Of a stretch of 64,000 nt of DNA, positions 1 to 8,304 are shown one piece after another. Within the stretch, counting starts at the first letter, position 1, and each line of letters begins with the position of its first letter. This DNA comes from Corynebacterium durum (GTDB lineage Bacteria; Actinomycetota; Actinomycetes; Mycobacteriales; Mycobacteriaceae). The notes under the pieces were generated by a model. It saw only the letters and a program-made list of their open reading frames with translations. It made no database searches and was not told the origin of the DNA. The position numbers and the translations under genes were made by a program. The DNA lies in contig NZ_CP047200.1 in NCBI RefSeq assembly GCF_030408675.1, positions 2,604,001 to 2,668,000 on the forward strand, written 5' to 3'.

Positions 1-1
1 C

Positions 2-91
2 ACCACTGTGACCGTGGGACTGACGGCACTGTGCGCACGCCGCGACAGGACGTGGACGATGAAACGGCTGCACCCGGCTATCAAGTTGTAG
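2..91 (+). CDS. 3' end of an unidentified protein (partial)
   Basis: An open frame enters from the left edge and stops at a TAG at 89-91. The visible tail is about 29 residues, starts hydrophobic and ends basic (ending KRLHPAIKL), which would suit the C-terminus of a membrane protein. The stop lies just before the tRNA promoter, as expected if a gene ends here. Another frame is also open through this stretch and into the tRNA, so the choice is weak. No function can be given. Confidence 0.3.
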   Translation, partial: TTVTVGLTALCARRDRTWTMKRLHPAIKL

Positions 92-113
92 ATCATCTGG
101 GGCGTGCTACACT
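86..113 (+). promoter_or_regulatory. Promoter of tRNA-Gly
   Basis: TTGTAG (86-91) and TACACT (108-113) are separated by 16 nt and lie about 40 bp before the mature tRNA. This is a good sigma-70-type match. Confidence 0.5.
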
Positions 114-154
114 GGACGAGGCTGTTCGGGTGCAGCAAAGCACCCACCACGCTT

Positions 155-228
155 GCCGATGTAGTTCAATGGTAGAACTCCTGCTTCCCAAGCAGGCGGC
201 GCGGGTTCGATTCCCGTCATCGGCTCCA
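155..228 (+). tRNA. tRNA-Gly (anticodon CCC)
   Basis: A complete cloverleaf can be folded. The 7-bp acceptor stem is GCCGATG (155-161) with CATCGGC (218-224). The D arm contains AGTTCAATGG, and the T arm carries GGTTCGATTCC. The anticodon stem CCTGC/GCAGG encloses the loop TTCCCAA, giving anticodon CCC. The CCA end is encoded (226-228). It reads GGG glycine codons. Confidence 0.96.
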
Positions 229-270
229 ATTTTATTGCGGGGGTTGTGGGGTAAAAGGATTGAAATAGCA

Positions 271-690
271 ATGTCTTCTGATACCCCATCTAATGAGGAA
301 ACTAAGACGCTGCTCACTGACGACGCCCTGCTTACAGCCGCTATTGACACAGCCCTCGCGCTCCCAGCAACGGAGCTTTATCCCTTTACCAGAGACTGGG
401 AAGCAGTGCGCGTGCGCGGAAAATGGTTTCTTGTCACCACAGTGCGTGAGCAACGCATGATTAACGTCAAGGCAGAACCACTTGATGTTCTGGCGCTGCG
501 CCAAGAATATGCGTCCATTACACCCGGCTACCACATGAACAAGAAACACTGGATCAGCATCCAGCCTGGTGCCTACATCACCGAATCCCTTGTGCAGGAA
601 CTAGTGACGGACTCCTACCTACTAGTGGTGGCTTCACTGCCGCGTGCCGAGCGGCCAGTTGATCCAGAGACGTTTGGGCGGCAAGCATAA
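271..690 (+). CDS. MmcQ/YjbR family protein
   Basis: 139 residues. The pattern of a charged N-terminal segment, the RVRGKWF strand, a VNVKAEP-like strand (here INVKAEP) and the late GYHMNKKHWISI block followed by a short helical end is that of the MmcQ/YjbR (DUF419) family, which has a CyaY-like fold and is often called DNA-binding although its role is not settled. The start ATG at 271 has an AAGGAT ribosome-binding site about 10 nt upstream; a longer frame from 31 would run through the tRNA and is rejected. It lies directly downstream of the tRNA gene. Confidence 0.85.
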   Translation: MSSDTPSNEETKTLLTDDALLTAAIDTALALPATELYPFTRDWEAVRVRGKWFLVTTVREQRMINVKAEPLDVLALRQEYASITPGYHMNKKHWISIQPGAYITESLVQELVTDSYLLVVASLPRAERPVDPETFGRQA

Positions 691-799
691 ACAAATAGCT
701 TGTTGGGGGTTTTACAAGGTGCACTGACCCAAAAAGTCGGCGAAATTGAAAAACTGGTGCTTTGAGACAAACCGCCCGAACCCTACTCCTGTAGCTCCT

Positions 800-1030
800 T
801 CACCCCTTAAACGGCTTGAGTTGCTCGGGAACCCGGTCGGTGGCCACGAGCTCAAGTCCAACAGCAGTCAGCACATCAATGAGTTTGTCCAGACGCACCG
901 TCTGCTTTCCTTTTTCCACCTCTCGAACGAACCGCTCGGAGACCCGAGCAAACTCAGCCACTTCTTCTTGGCGTAGTTGGTATTCTTTGCGCCTGGTTTT
1001 TAGTGCGTTGCCAATCTCTTCGGGAGTCAC
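800..1030 (-). CDS. Orphan HipB-like XRE-family regulator
   Basis: 76 residues. A helix-turn-helix of the XRE/HipB type fills most of the protein (KTRRKEYQLRQEEVAEFARV, SERFVREVEKGK), followed by the LTAVGLELVATDR end typical of HipB antitoxins. I chose the GTG at 1030 because AAGGAGG ends 5 nt before it; an ATG at 1060 in the same frame has a poor ribosome-binding site and sits against an operator. HipB normally partners the HipA kinase toxin, but no HipA coding sequence or recognisable remnant lies on either side. It could be a solitary regulator or the survivor of a lost toxin-antitoxin pair. Operator-like palindromes upstream suggest autoregulation. Confidence 0.8.
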   Translation of the reverse strand: MTPEEIGNALKTRRKEYQLRQEEVAEFARVSERFVREVEKGKQTVRLDKLIDVLTAVGLELVATDRVPEQLKPFKG

Positions 1031-1064
1031 ACCTGCCTCCTTGCCCCTCCTACCCATCATTTTT

Positions 1065-1136
1065 CCGGCACGTTCGTTCCGATTCTGCCGGTTTTGAATC
1101 AAAAAAGCAAGAAACCGGCACGATCGTACCGGTTTC
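1065..1136 (-). promoter_or_regulatory. Promoter of the HipB-like gene with two operators
   Basis: Two related palindromes flank a promoter. O1 (1111-1136) is palindromic at 24 of 26 positions, with half site GAAACCGG. O2 (1065-1081) matches the core of O1 at 15 of 17 positions (CCGGCACGWTCGTWCCG). Between them, on the minus strand, are TTGCTT (1105-1110) and CAGAAT (1082-1087), 17 nt apart. The arrangement fits autorepression by the HTH protein. Confidence 0.6.
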
Positions 1137-1182
1137 GCCAGGCCCCCAGGACAGCCCAACCCCCCAACCCAGACTCCCCGAC

Positions 1183-2868
1183 CTACTTATTGCACTTCAC
1201 AATCGGCGAGGGATCATAGACGGTGGTTGTGGTGTCGCGGGAGATTTCGCGACCGTCGAGACCCTTCACGATGCGGGTGTCGGAGGTGGTGAACCCGGGG
1301 GCGCCGCTGGAGGGGGTGCAGTCGTTGCCGCTCAGATTGACGGTGTTGGGTTGTGTTTGCGCCCACCGCCCGCCGGAGACGGATTCAACGTTGACGGTTT
1401 TTACGCCCATGAGTTTGACGGTGACGTTTTTATCGTCGGCGGAGGTGCTGATCAGCACCGGGTACTGCGAGGTGTTTTTGAATTTCAGGTCAATGGCACC
1501 TTCATACACGGTTGCCTCACGGCCCGCCGGGTAACGGGAAATGTAGTAGCTGTGCGGGGTGTGCGCCACATCCTCCATGCCGGCGAAGTAGGCGGCGTTG
1601 TACAAGGTCGTGGCGAACTGGCTAATACCGCCGCCAACGGCTTTATCGGCGCGTCCGTTCAAAATAATGCCCGATTCCACGAAGCCCTGCGCGGCACCGC
1701 GCGGACCGGTGTAGCCGTTGAGGGAGAAGGTATCACCGGGTGCGACCATCGCGCCGTTGACAATCTCGGCGGTCTTGCGAATATTCACGCCTGAGGCCTC
1801 CGCAAAGCCCCCGGTGGTGAACTCGCCCACCACCTGGTCGAACGTCGCCTTTTCGGCTTGCTCGGTGGTGAAGGTCGCGGGTTCGTCAATGTAGGCGACG
1901 TCAAATTCGCGCGGCTGATCGCCGATGATACGCCCCGGGAGGTCTTTCAGCAGCAGGTCCCAGTCGATACGCACGCCATCCACCGAGGGGGTCACGGAAC
2001 GGCTGGCACCGCTGAACTTGATGTCCGCGTTGCGACGCTGCTTTTCTGTAGGCCCAAGCCCCTCGGTAAGGATCGCCCGCGCGGCCTCCACGTTCACCTC
2101 GGTTTTCAGGGAGCTTCCGTCCGGCACGAAGGTCACCACTTCACCCATGCGCTCGGGCGGAATCACGCCACGCGTGTTGTCGCGCCCACGCGCCACAACA
2201 GCACCGCTCAGTGCTTTCTTCGCATCACCGTCCAGCACTTTGTCCACGGCGTCCTGCTGCACCGCAGGCTTCACGACGTCCGCGTCAATATTCACCCCGT
2301 TGGGGCTCAGCCAGCCAGTGGTCACCGCTTTATTGAGCGTGTCGCGGTCAATCCCCTGGCCATTAGTCGGCGGCACGGGTGTCGCCTTCCCATGTTCCAA
2401 AACCACGCCACCATCGGTCGGTTGCCTGGTCAGTGCCGCCTGGGTGGCATCCATGGATGCAGTGAAGGTGGGGCCGGTGGTGCTCACAATGCCCACCTCA
2501 TGCTCTGTGAAAAAGCTGGTGATCTTCACAATAGGATTGAGCGGCGGCGACCCGGCAGCGCGGATAGTGGACACCCAGTCAACCTGCAACCCGGCATCGG
2601 TGGGGTTCACGGTAGTGTTCATGTCCCCCGCCGCGACTTTCACGGGATCGGTGAGGCGTGTGCCCAATTCCTTTTCCAGCAAGGCGCGGGCATCCGCATT
2701 AGACATTCCCCCAATGGACACGCCCGCGACGGTGGTGCCTCGCGGGACTTTTCCTTTCGTCAAAAGGTAATCTGCGCCATAGGCAAGGACGCACAGACCC
2801 AGCACACCAAGGATCACACCAATAACGATGCGACGGGTGCGACCCTGCGTCAGTTCGGGGATATTCAC
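1183..2868 (-). CDS. VanW domain envelope protein with peptidoglycan-binding-4 repeats
   Basis: 561 residues. A basic N-terminus and one membrane helix (about residues 13-35) anchor an extracytoplasmic protein. The segment after it (VSIGGMSNADARALLEKEL) is a peptidoglycan-binding-4 type repeat, and a second related region follows near residues 230-330. Residues about 355-500 form the VanW domain, with the conserved block GGGISQFATTLYNAAY and HSYYISRYPAGREATV. Family members are linked to cell-wall metabolism but the activity is unknown. The start GTG at 2868 follows a -10-like TACTCT by 7 nt, suggesting a leaderless transcript that begins inside the end of the upstream hexosaminidase gene, 14 bp away. 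Confidence 0.85.
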   Translation of the reverse strand: MNIPELTQGRTRRIVIGVILGVLGLCVLAYGADYLLTKGKVPRGTTVAGVSIGGMSNADARALLEKELGTRLTDPVKVAAGDMNTTVNPTDAGLQVDWVSTIRAAGSPPLNPIVKITSFFTEHEVGIVSTTGPTFTASMDATQAALTRQPTDGGVVLEHGKATPVPPTNGQGIDRDTLNKAVTTGWLSPNGVNIDADVVKPAVQQDAVDKVLDGDAKKALSGAVVARGRDNTRGVIPPERMGEVVTFVPDGSSLKTEVNVEAARAILTEGLGPTEKQRRNADIKFSGASRSVTPSVDGVRIDWDLLLKDLPGRIIGDQPREFDVAYIDEPATFTTEQAEKATFDQVVGEFTTGGFAEASGVNIRKTAEIVNGAMVAPGDTFSLNGYTGPRGAAQGFVESGIILNGRADKAVGGGISQFATTLYNAAYFAGMEDVAHTPHSYYISRYPAGREATVYEGAIDLKFKNTSQYPVLISTSADDKNVTVKLMGVKTVNVESVSGGRWAQTQPNTVNLSGNDCTPSSGAPGFTTSDTRIVKGLDGREISRDTTTTVYDPSPIVKCNK

Positions 2869-2875
2869 ATGAATC

Positions 2876-2881
2876 AGAGTA
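2876..2881 (-). promoter_or_regulatory. -10 element, probable leaderless promoter of the VanW gene
   Basis: TACTCT on the minus strand lies 7 nt before the GTG at 2868. Confidence 0.4.
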
Positions 2882-2882
2882 G

Positions 2883-4058
2883 TTACTTATCGGGTTGCAA
2901 GGAAGTTGCGCGCGCGAAGGACGTCTCGAATTTCTCCCGTGGGTAGCGACCATCCGTCACAGCAGCATCCACCTCATCGATGGCTTTCGGCAGGTCATCG
3001 GTGGTAATCCAGAGGGCGATGTCGGCCCCGGCGGTGAGTGCCGTCAGTGCCGCAGTGGGCGTCGAAAAGCGGTCGCTGATGGCCTTCATTCCTGAAAGAT
3101 CGTCCGTCACAATGACACCATCATAAGGGCTACCCTCAGGATAATCTCCGCTTCGTAGCAGATTGTAGGCCGCCGGATTCAGGGTCGCGGGCAGGTCTCC
3201 CCATTCTGGCACCACCAAGTGTCCCAGCATGACCGGGGCGGGGACCTGGGATAGAGCCTTGCCAAAGGGGGGAAGGTCCACCTCTTTCAGGCTCGCCAGC
3301 GCCGGAGTGCGGGAGGTCTGCTTGTGAGTATCACCTGAGGCGCGGCCGTGACCGGGGAAATGTTTGTACACAGGTTCAATACCCGCTTCCCGCAGCCCCT
3401 GAGCAAAGGCCGTGGCGTAGGTGGCGGCAACCGCCGGGTCGCCGGAGAAGGAACGATCACCGATAGCACCGTTGGCGCTGCCGCCGTCAACGTCCAACAC
3501 GGGAGCGAAATCCATGGTGATACCGCGTTCCCGCAGCTTTGTACCCAGGTCACGCGCCACACCTGTCACCTGTTCCGGTTTCATGGTGGCTGCCATCTCA
3601 CGTGGCGACGGCACCGACCCGAACAGGGCGGGCTGGCGCTGCACTCGGCCGCCTTCCGCGTCGATGGACACCGCAAACGGGCGCCCAATCTCCGCCCGCA
3701 GCGCCGCGACATTACGGTCCTGGGAGGTAAGCAGCGCCGGGTCCGTCCACGATCCGATGAAAATGCCACCCGCGCCGTTCTTTAGGGCAGTGCGAGCATC
3801 GTCGTAGTTTTTCACCCCGACCATCATCAGCCGCGCGGCTTTCTCCCGTTGCGTCAGCTCCTCCGGCGCACGCTCGGGTGGTGCGGTTGTTGTGTCTGCG
3901 GTCATGGTTGCGCTGGCGCTGGTCGTGCTTGCCGACGTCGCGGCGGTGTTGGTCGGCTCTGTAGCGTTATTGCCGCAGGCAGTTAAGCCCCACGCCATCG
4001 TAGCCGCCGCGACCACTGACAATGCTGTGGTCGTCACCGTTGGTGTAGTGCGTTTCAT
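2883..4058 (-). CDS. Beta-N-acetylhexosaminidase, glycoside hydrolase family 3, lipoprotein
   Basis: 391 residues counted from the ATG at 4058. The N-terminus is a lipoprotein signal ending in the lipobox-like LTAC at about residues 22-25, so the enzyme is probably anchored outside the membrane. The GH3 barrel shows the family signatures KHFPGHG, the downstream Asp-Thr-His loop (GDTH) that acts as general acid/base in NagZ enzymes, and VIVTDDLSGM with the nucleophile aspartate. NagZ-type enzymes remove terminal N-acetylglucosamine from peptidoglycan fragments and related glycans. A longer frame reaches 4133, but the signal peptide begins properly at 4058. It lies upstream of the VanW gene, and both act on the wall. 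Confidence 0.88.
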   Translation of the reverse strand: MKRTTPTVTTTALSVVAAATMAWGLTACGNNATEPTNTAATSASTTSASATMTADTTTAPPERAPEELTQREKAARLMMVGVKNYDDARTALKNGAGGIFIGSWTDPALLTSQDRNVAALRAEIGRPFAVSIDAEGGRVQRQPALFGSVPSPREMAATMKPEQVTGVARDLGTKLRERGITMDFAPVLDVDGGSANGAIGDRSFSGDPAVAATYATAFAQGLREAGIEPVYKHFPGHGRASGDTHKQTSRTPALASLKEVDLPPFGKALSQVPAPVMLGHLVVPEWGDLPATLNPAAYNLLRSGDYPEGSPYDGVIVTDDLSGMKAISDRFSTPTAALTALTAGADIALWITTDDLPKAIDEVDAAVTDGRYPREKFETSFARATSLQPDK

Positions 4059-4135
4059 GGTGTGATCTGCCGTCCTTAAACTACGCACGTTCTTGTGCTC
4101 GGCAAGGCAGCATAGCCCTACCACAATGGTCATTT

Positions 4136-4158
4136 CATAGAAGGGAAAACCCTCTATG
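4136..4158. repeat. Inverted repeat in a divergent intergenic region
   Basis: CATAGAAGGG and CCCTCTATG form a stem with a single bulged A and an AAAA loop, midway between the divergent hexosaminidase and DUF2613 genes. It could be an operator. Confidence 0.35.
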
Positions 4159-4172
4159 TCGCCCCATCGTAG

Positions 4173-4178
4173 TACTCT
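4173..4178 (+). promoter_or_regulatory. -10 element for the DUF2613-aftD operon
   Basis: TACTCT about 60 bp before the ATG at 4240. The resulting leader of about 54 nt would hold a small stem (CTCGG at 4191 with CCGAG at 4201). No clear -35 is seen. Confidence 0.35.
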
Positions 4179-4239
4179 GGGCAGGGAATGCTCGGTAGCC
4201 CCGAGTTACGCGCCGCGCTAAGAACTGTAAGGGATAACC

Positions 4240-4437
4240 ATGGCTTACGAATCTGATTCTGTCACCCGCCGCACCATCGGCCCGGCACTCGCCAGCACCG
4301 TCGTCGGAGTCGTGCTGGGAATTGTTGCTGTTATTGGTGTGGCAGCATTGGCATCCCAGGACGCCCTGCCCCCCACGCAGAAAGTCAGCAGCCAAGATTC
4401 TCTGCTCGGCGGGACTGAATACGGCTCCAGAAACTAG
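4240..4437 (+). CDS. DUF2613 small membrane protein
   Basis: 65 residues: a polar N-terminus, one long membrane helix (about residues 16-38) and a short extracytoplasmic-type tail. Length and composition match the actinobacterial DUF2613 family, whose function is unknown. AAGGGAT precedes the ATG by 5 nt. The stop is 14 bp before the aftD start, so the two are probably cotranscribed; the family tends to sit beside this arabinosyltransferase, which suggests an accessory role (inference). Confidence 0.82.
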   Translation: MAYESDSVTRRTIGPALASTVVGVVLGIVAVIGVAALASQDALPPTQKVSSQDSLLGGTEYGSRN

Positions 4438-4451
4438 GCCGCCGCCCTCGC

Positions 4452-7400
4452 TTGAGTAGCCAGACCACAGCGCGACGCGTCCACCTCATCGGGTGGCTGT
4501 GCTGCGCCTTTATTATTTTTCTGCAGTCCCCAGGCAAAACTGTCGCCGACACAAAACACGACCTGGTGGCCAACCCCGCGCGGTTTTTGGGTGGCGCACT
4601 ACACGCCTGGACAGACACGTTTCCCCTAGGGCAGCTGCAAAATCAAGCCTATGGTTACCTTTTCCCCCAAGGATTGTTTTTCCTGCTCACAGATCCGCTC
4701 CCTGATTGGATTGCGCAGCGCCTGTGGTGGCTGATTGTTGTTGGGGTGGGGTTTTCCGGGTTCTTCACGCTGCTGAACCGCTTAGGGCGGAGTAAGGGGC
4801 AGAGTAAGGAGTGGAGTTCGACAGCGTTCATGGTGCTGGCTGCGATGCTGTACGCATTCTCACCGCGAACAATCAGCACTCTAGGGGCAATTTCTTCGGA
4901 AACCTGGACGGTCATGCTCGCCCCCTGGGTGATAGTGCCATTTATACAACCCATCACCAGGGTCGGCCCGGCATTTCGGGCAGTTGCGGCATCCGTATTG
5001 GCGGTCGCCGCGATGGGCGCGGTCAATGCCACGGCCACCCTTGCAGCGTGTGTGCCCGCTGGGTTGTACCTGCTGAGCACACTGCGGCAACGTCCCTGGT
5101 ACACGCTTCCCGCTTGGGTGACTGGGTGTGCGCTGGTATCGGCATGGTGGGTGGGGCCGCTGCTGGTGTTGGGTCGGTACGCGCCACCGTTCACGGATTT
5201 CATTGAAAACGCGTGGGTGACCACACGCTGGCTCAACCCCACGGAGATTCTGCGGGGAACAACAAGCTGGACCCCATTTGTTGATACGGAACGCACGGCG
5301 GGTTTCCAGCTGGCGACCGAACCGACGTTCATCCTGATTACCGGTGCCGTTGCTGCCCTGGGGGTTGCTGGGTTGGCGCTGCGGCGCACACCGCAGCGCG
5401 GCGTGTGGGTGATCATGCTGTGCACCGGTGTTCTTATCCTCGGTGCCGCGCACGGGCCATTGGGCGACGACGTTCGCGCGTTTCTGGATGGCCCCGGCGC
5501 GGCGTTGCGCAACGTTCACAAGTTCGACCCGGTGGTACGTATCCCACTGCTCGTAGGGCTAGCGACCTGGGGCAGTGTGGTGCGCCTGCCCCAAACATGG
5601 GCCGAAACAGCGCGTTCGGGGCGTCGACAAGCGGCGGGGGTGTTGGTGGTGTTGGTGCTGGTGTGTGCCGTCGCGCCTGCATGGTCGGGCCGTCTCGCAC
5701 CCAAGGGGGCGTACGGGCAGGTGCCGGGGTATTGGCAGGAGGCGGCGGATTGGTTAAACAGCAACGCCGCTGACACGCGCACGTTGATCGTTCCGGGTGC
5801 GCAGTTTGCGCGGCAGTCCTGGGGGTGGACGCGCGATGAGCCGTTGCAGCCGCTGTTGTCGGTGCCGTGGGTGGTGCGGGATGCCATTCCGCTTGTGGAG
5901 CCTGAGGCGATCCGCGGGCTTGATGGTTTGATGGCTACGCTCGCCTCTGATGCGGTAGATCCGAAAGCCGCGTTTGAGTCGGCAGCGCAGTTCGGTGTGG
6001 GTGTGGTGGCAATTCGTCATGATCTGACCAGCGGCGATGCCAAAAGGCTGAGCAGTCGCGCGCGGGAGGCGGGATTTCCCATCCACACGTTTGGCGAGGT
6101 GGACATTGTGGAGGTCGATAGGCACGCGGGGATGCGCGTGTCCCCGGACCGTCCGACACGGGTGGCTGGCGGGGGCGAGTCGGTGGCTATGCTGGCGGCG
6201 CTCACGCAGCAGCATCCCGCAGAAGCCACCTACCAGCTGACTAATGCCGACGCCGAGGTAGTCACCGACACTCCACAATTGACGGCGCGCAACTATGGTG
6301 CCGTCTCCGCCGCAGCCAGCGCGGCATTGGCTGACCTGGACGAAGGTTCTGACGTGCATAATCCCGTCAAAGACTACCCTTCCGTGGGGCCGCTCACCTC
6401 GGTGGCGCAGCATGGGGGCCGGGTGACGGTGTCCTCCTCCGCCGCCGATGCCACGAGTTTTGGCGGGGTGCAGTCCAGAAGGTCCGCGTCCGCTGCGGTT
6501 GACGGGGACCTCACCACGTCCTGGTACCCGACGCCCGGAACGCAGGAGGGACAGTGGATAGACATTGATGCAGACTCGGTGGAGGCAGACGGAGCGAAGG
6601 AGATTGAAGTCCGAACCACCGGTGGTTCCGTCGCCGCCACCTTCACAGCCAACGGAAAGTCCTGGTCGGAGTGGCTGCAGCCGCACCGCACCATGCGCTT
6701 CACCATCCCCGATGGCCCCGCCACGCAGGTTAGACTCACTCTTGGCGAAAGCAGGCACCCCGTCGGCATCACCGAATTTCGGCTGGTCGGCGCACCCGTC
6801 ACCCGCGAGATCACCGTGCCGAACACCTCCCCCAACGCGCGACAATTTTTCTTCCAGCAGCTCACCAGCCGCACCGACCTGCTGGCCCGCACCTTCACCG
6901 CCCCGCGCCCCATGGACGTGCGTATCGACGCCCCAACCTGCCGCGCCTCCCCAGCAACCCCCATGCGCATCATCCTTGACGGGGATGCTGTGGAGTGCGG
7001 GGAGACTGTGCACCTGGACGAGGGCGAGCACACGATCCGCACCCACGCGCAATGGCTGCTCCTCACAGAACCTGGCTTTACTGGCGTCACCTCCACCGCC
7101 CTGAGGGACGCGGACGCTGCCGCTGCCGATCAGAACCGCCTGGTCAACACCATGCGCGCCCACAACCCTGGCCTGGAAGGCTATGCAGGCGAAACCCGTC
7201 TGGAGGGAACTGTGCTGGGCGCGGGCATGCAGGCATTCACCCTCCCAGCCGGAGTGTCCGGTGATGTTCACCTGCGGTTCAGTGGCGATACCCCCTACCG
7301 GATAAGCTTGCTGGTCGGGTGCATACTCTGGGCAATAACGTGCCTGGGGTGTCTGATCGTCGTTGCGCGGACGCGGACAGGAGGGCGTCGATTAGCAACG

Positions 7401-7772
7401 GCCGAGGTAGCGGAATGTTCACCCGGGATAGGGCGGTGTGCACTGGTGGGAGCTGTGGCCGGTGGGCTACTCAGCATGTGGATTGCCGGGTCGTGGAGCG
7501 GCCTCGCGGCCGGGGCACTGGGACTAGCCCTGGGAATCGGGCTGAGCAGAGTGACGGGGCAGGCTGATGGTCGGAGTGTTACAGCATTCACAGGCGGCAG
7601 CATGGGCATTGCTGCATTGTGGTTGGCGCATGCCCCGTGGCCGAACGCGCACTACGCGGGTGACCAGCCCTTTGTCTCTGGGGCGTGCTTCCTCGCGCTG
7701 GGTTTCCTGCTCAGCACGTTCTACTCGACGCTGGGGTTTCGGGCAGCAGGTAAACAGACCCCGGGGTCGTGA
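4452..7772 (+). CDS. aftD: Alpha-(1->3)-arabinofuranosyltransferase AftD
   Basis: 1106 residues. The N-terminal half is a GT-C type membrane domain with many helices (about residues 8-410; DUF3367 family), followed by a large extracytoplasmic part. Residues about 655-780 resemble a discoidin/F5-8C carbohydrate-binding module (DGDLTTSWYPTP ... QWIDID). The C-terminus returns to the membrane with several helices (about 950-1100). AftD transfers arabinofuranose from decaprenyl-phosphoryl-arabinose to arabinogalactan and lipoarabinomannan on the outer face. The assigned start is TTG at 4452 with no good ribosome-binding site. It is shorter than the mycobacterial enzyme (about 1400), as in other corynebacteria. 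Its 3' end overlaps a convergent gene by 52 bp. Confidence 0.9.
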   Translation: MSSQTTARRVHLIGWLCCAFIIFLQSPGKTVADTKHDLVANPARFLGGALHAWTDTFPLGQLQNQAYGYLFPQGLFFLLTDPLPDWIAQRLWWLIVVGVGFSGFFTLLNRLGRSKGQSKEWSSTAFMVLAAMLYAFSPRTISTLGAISSETWTVMLAPWVIVPFIQPITRVGPAFRAVAASVLAVAAMGAVNATATLAACVPAGLYLLSTLRQRPWYTLPAWVTGCALVSAWWVGPLLVLGRYAPPFTDFIENAWVTTRWLNPTEILRGTTSWTPFVDTERTAGFQLATEPTFILITGAVAALGVAGLALRRTPQRGVWVIMLCTGVLILGAAHGPLGDDVRAFLDGPGAALRNVHKFDPVVRIPLLVGLATWGSVVRLPQTWAETARSGRRQAAGVLVVLVLVCAVAPAWSGRLAPKGAYGQVPGYWQEAADWLNSNAADTRTLIVPGAQFARQSWGWTRDEPLQPLLSVPWVVRDAIPLVEPEAIRGLDGLMATLASDAVDPKAAFESAAQFGVGVVAIRHDLTSGDAKRLSSRAREAGFPIHTFGEVDIVEVDRHAGMRVSPDRPTRVAGGGESVAMLAALTQQHPAEATYQLTNADAEVVTDTPQLTARNYGAVSAAASAALADLDEGSDVHNPVKDYPSVGPLTSVAQHGGRVTVSSSAADATSFGGVQSRRSASAAVDGDLTTSWYPTPGTQEGQWIDIDADSVEADGAKEIEVRTTGGSVAATFTANGKSWSEWLQPHRTMRFTIPDGPATQVRLTLGESRHPVGITEFRLVGAPVTREITVPNTSPNARQFFFQQLTSRTDLLARTFTAPRPMDVRIDAPTCRASPATPMRIILDGDAVECGETVHLDEGEHTIRTHAQWLLLTEPGFTGVTSTALRDADAAAADQNRLVNTMRAHNPGLEGYAGETRLEGTVLGAGMQAFTLPAGVSGDVHLRFSGDTPYRISLLVGCILWAITCLGCLIVVARTRTGGRRLATAEVAECSPGIGRCALVGAVAGGLLSMWIAGSWSGLAAGALGLALGIGLSRVTGQADGRSVTAFTGGSMGIAALWLAHAPWPNAHYAGDQPFVSGACFLALGFLLSTFYSTLGFRAAGKQTPGS

Positions 7773-8146
7773 TTGCCGTAGTCTTCCAGCGGCACCCAGG
7801 TGACGTTGTGTGGGATCTCGCCGATGGCCACGTCGGACATGTGGGCGGACAGTGCCTCACTGATCTCGCTGAGGCTGCCCTCCACGGCGTCGACTTCCGT
7901 GACGGCGAATGCATTGTAGAGCAGGGGCTCCTGGTTCCACAGGCCGCTTCCGATGGAATATTTCACGCGCTCCAGCAGGTCATCCATCTCTGGTGGATCG
8001 TCCGTGCGTTGGGGACGCAGGGAGCTGAACATCACCCGAACACCACGGAGGCTGCGAAGTGATGCCACCCCCGTAGTAAATGCGCGGTAACCAGACTGTG
8101 CCAACCCCTTGGGGCAAATAAATGTCACTGTAAACAGGTAATGCAT
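7721..8146 (-). CDS. Hypothetical protein, family not recognised
   Basis: 141 residues, soluble, no signal peptide and no motif I recognise. It starts MHYLFTVTF and has a mixed alpha/beta-looking composition. The ATG at 8146 has AAAGGA 8 nt upstream, which supports translation. The gene is convergent with aftD and overlaps its last 52 bp. Confidence 0.6.
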   Translation of the reverse strand: MHYLFTVTFICPKGLAQSGYRAFTTGVASLRSLRGVRVMFSSLRPQRTDDPPEMDDLLERVKYSIGSGLWNQEPLLYNAFAVTEVDAVEGSLSEISEALSAHMSDVAIGEIPHNVTWVPLEDYGNHDPGVCLPAARNPSVE

Positions 8147-8304
8147 ATTATTTTCCTTTAGTCTGGCAGCCTATAACGCGCTAAACCGCGCGCCATCTCC
8201 AAAACATAGTACTTGTCCTAACAAAATTCTCAAATGCGCCGCACAACCCCATTAAAACACGCCAAGAATGGGTGGGCACAAGTGGCGGTCACCATGCAGG
8301 AAGC

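Noticed and set aside
31..270. Long N-terminal extension of the MmcQ/YjbR frame through the tRNA
   Set aside because: It would translate the tRNA gene; the ATG at 271 has a ribosome-binding site and the domain starts after it.
690..799. Possible remnant of hipA downstream of the HipB-like gene
   Set aside because: Short frames exist after the stop, but none resembles HipA and stops interrupt them.
1111..1136. The GAAACCGG palindrome as the terminator of the VanW gene
   Set aside because: It is nearly perfectly symmetric without a T-run and has a second copy in the HipB promoter, which fits an operator better.
1003..2946. Long plus-strand open frames opposite the VanW gene
   Set aside because: They are GC-rich shadows; the minus-strand protein has clear domains and signals.
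5754..7271. 505-codon minus-strand frame opposite aftD
   Set aside because: Low-complexity Gly/Arg/His content and no family match; it lies fully within a recognised gene.
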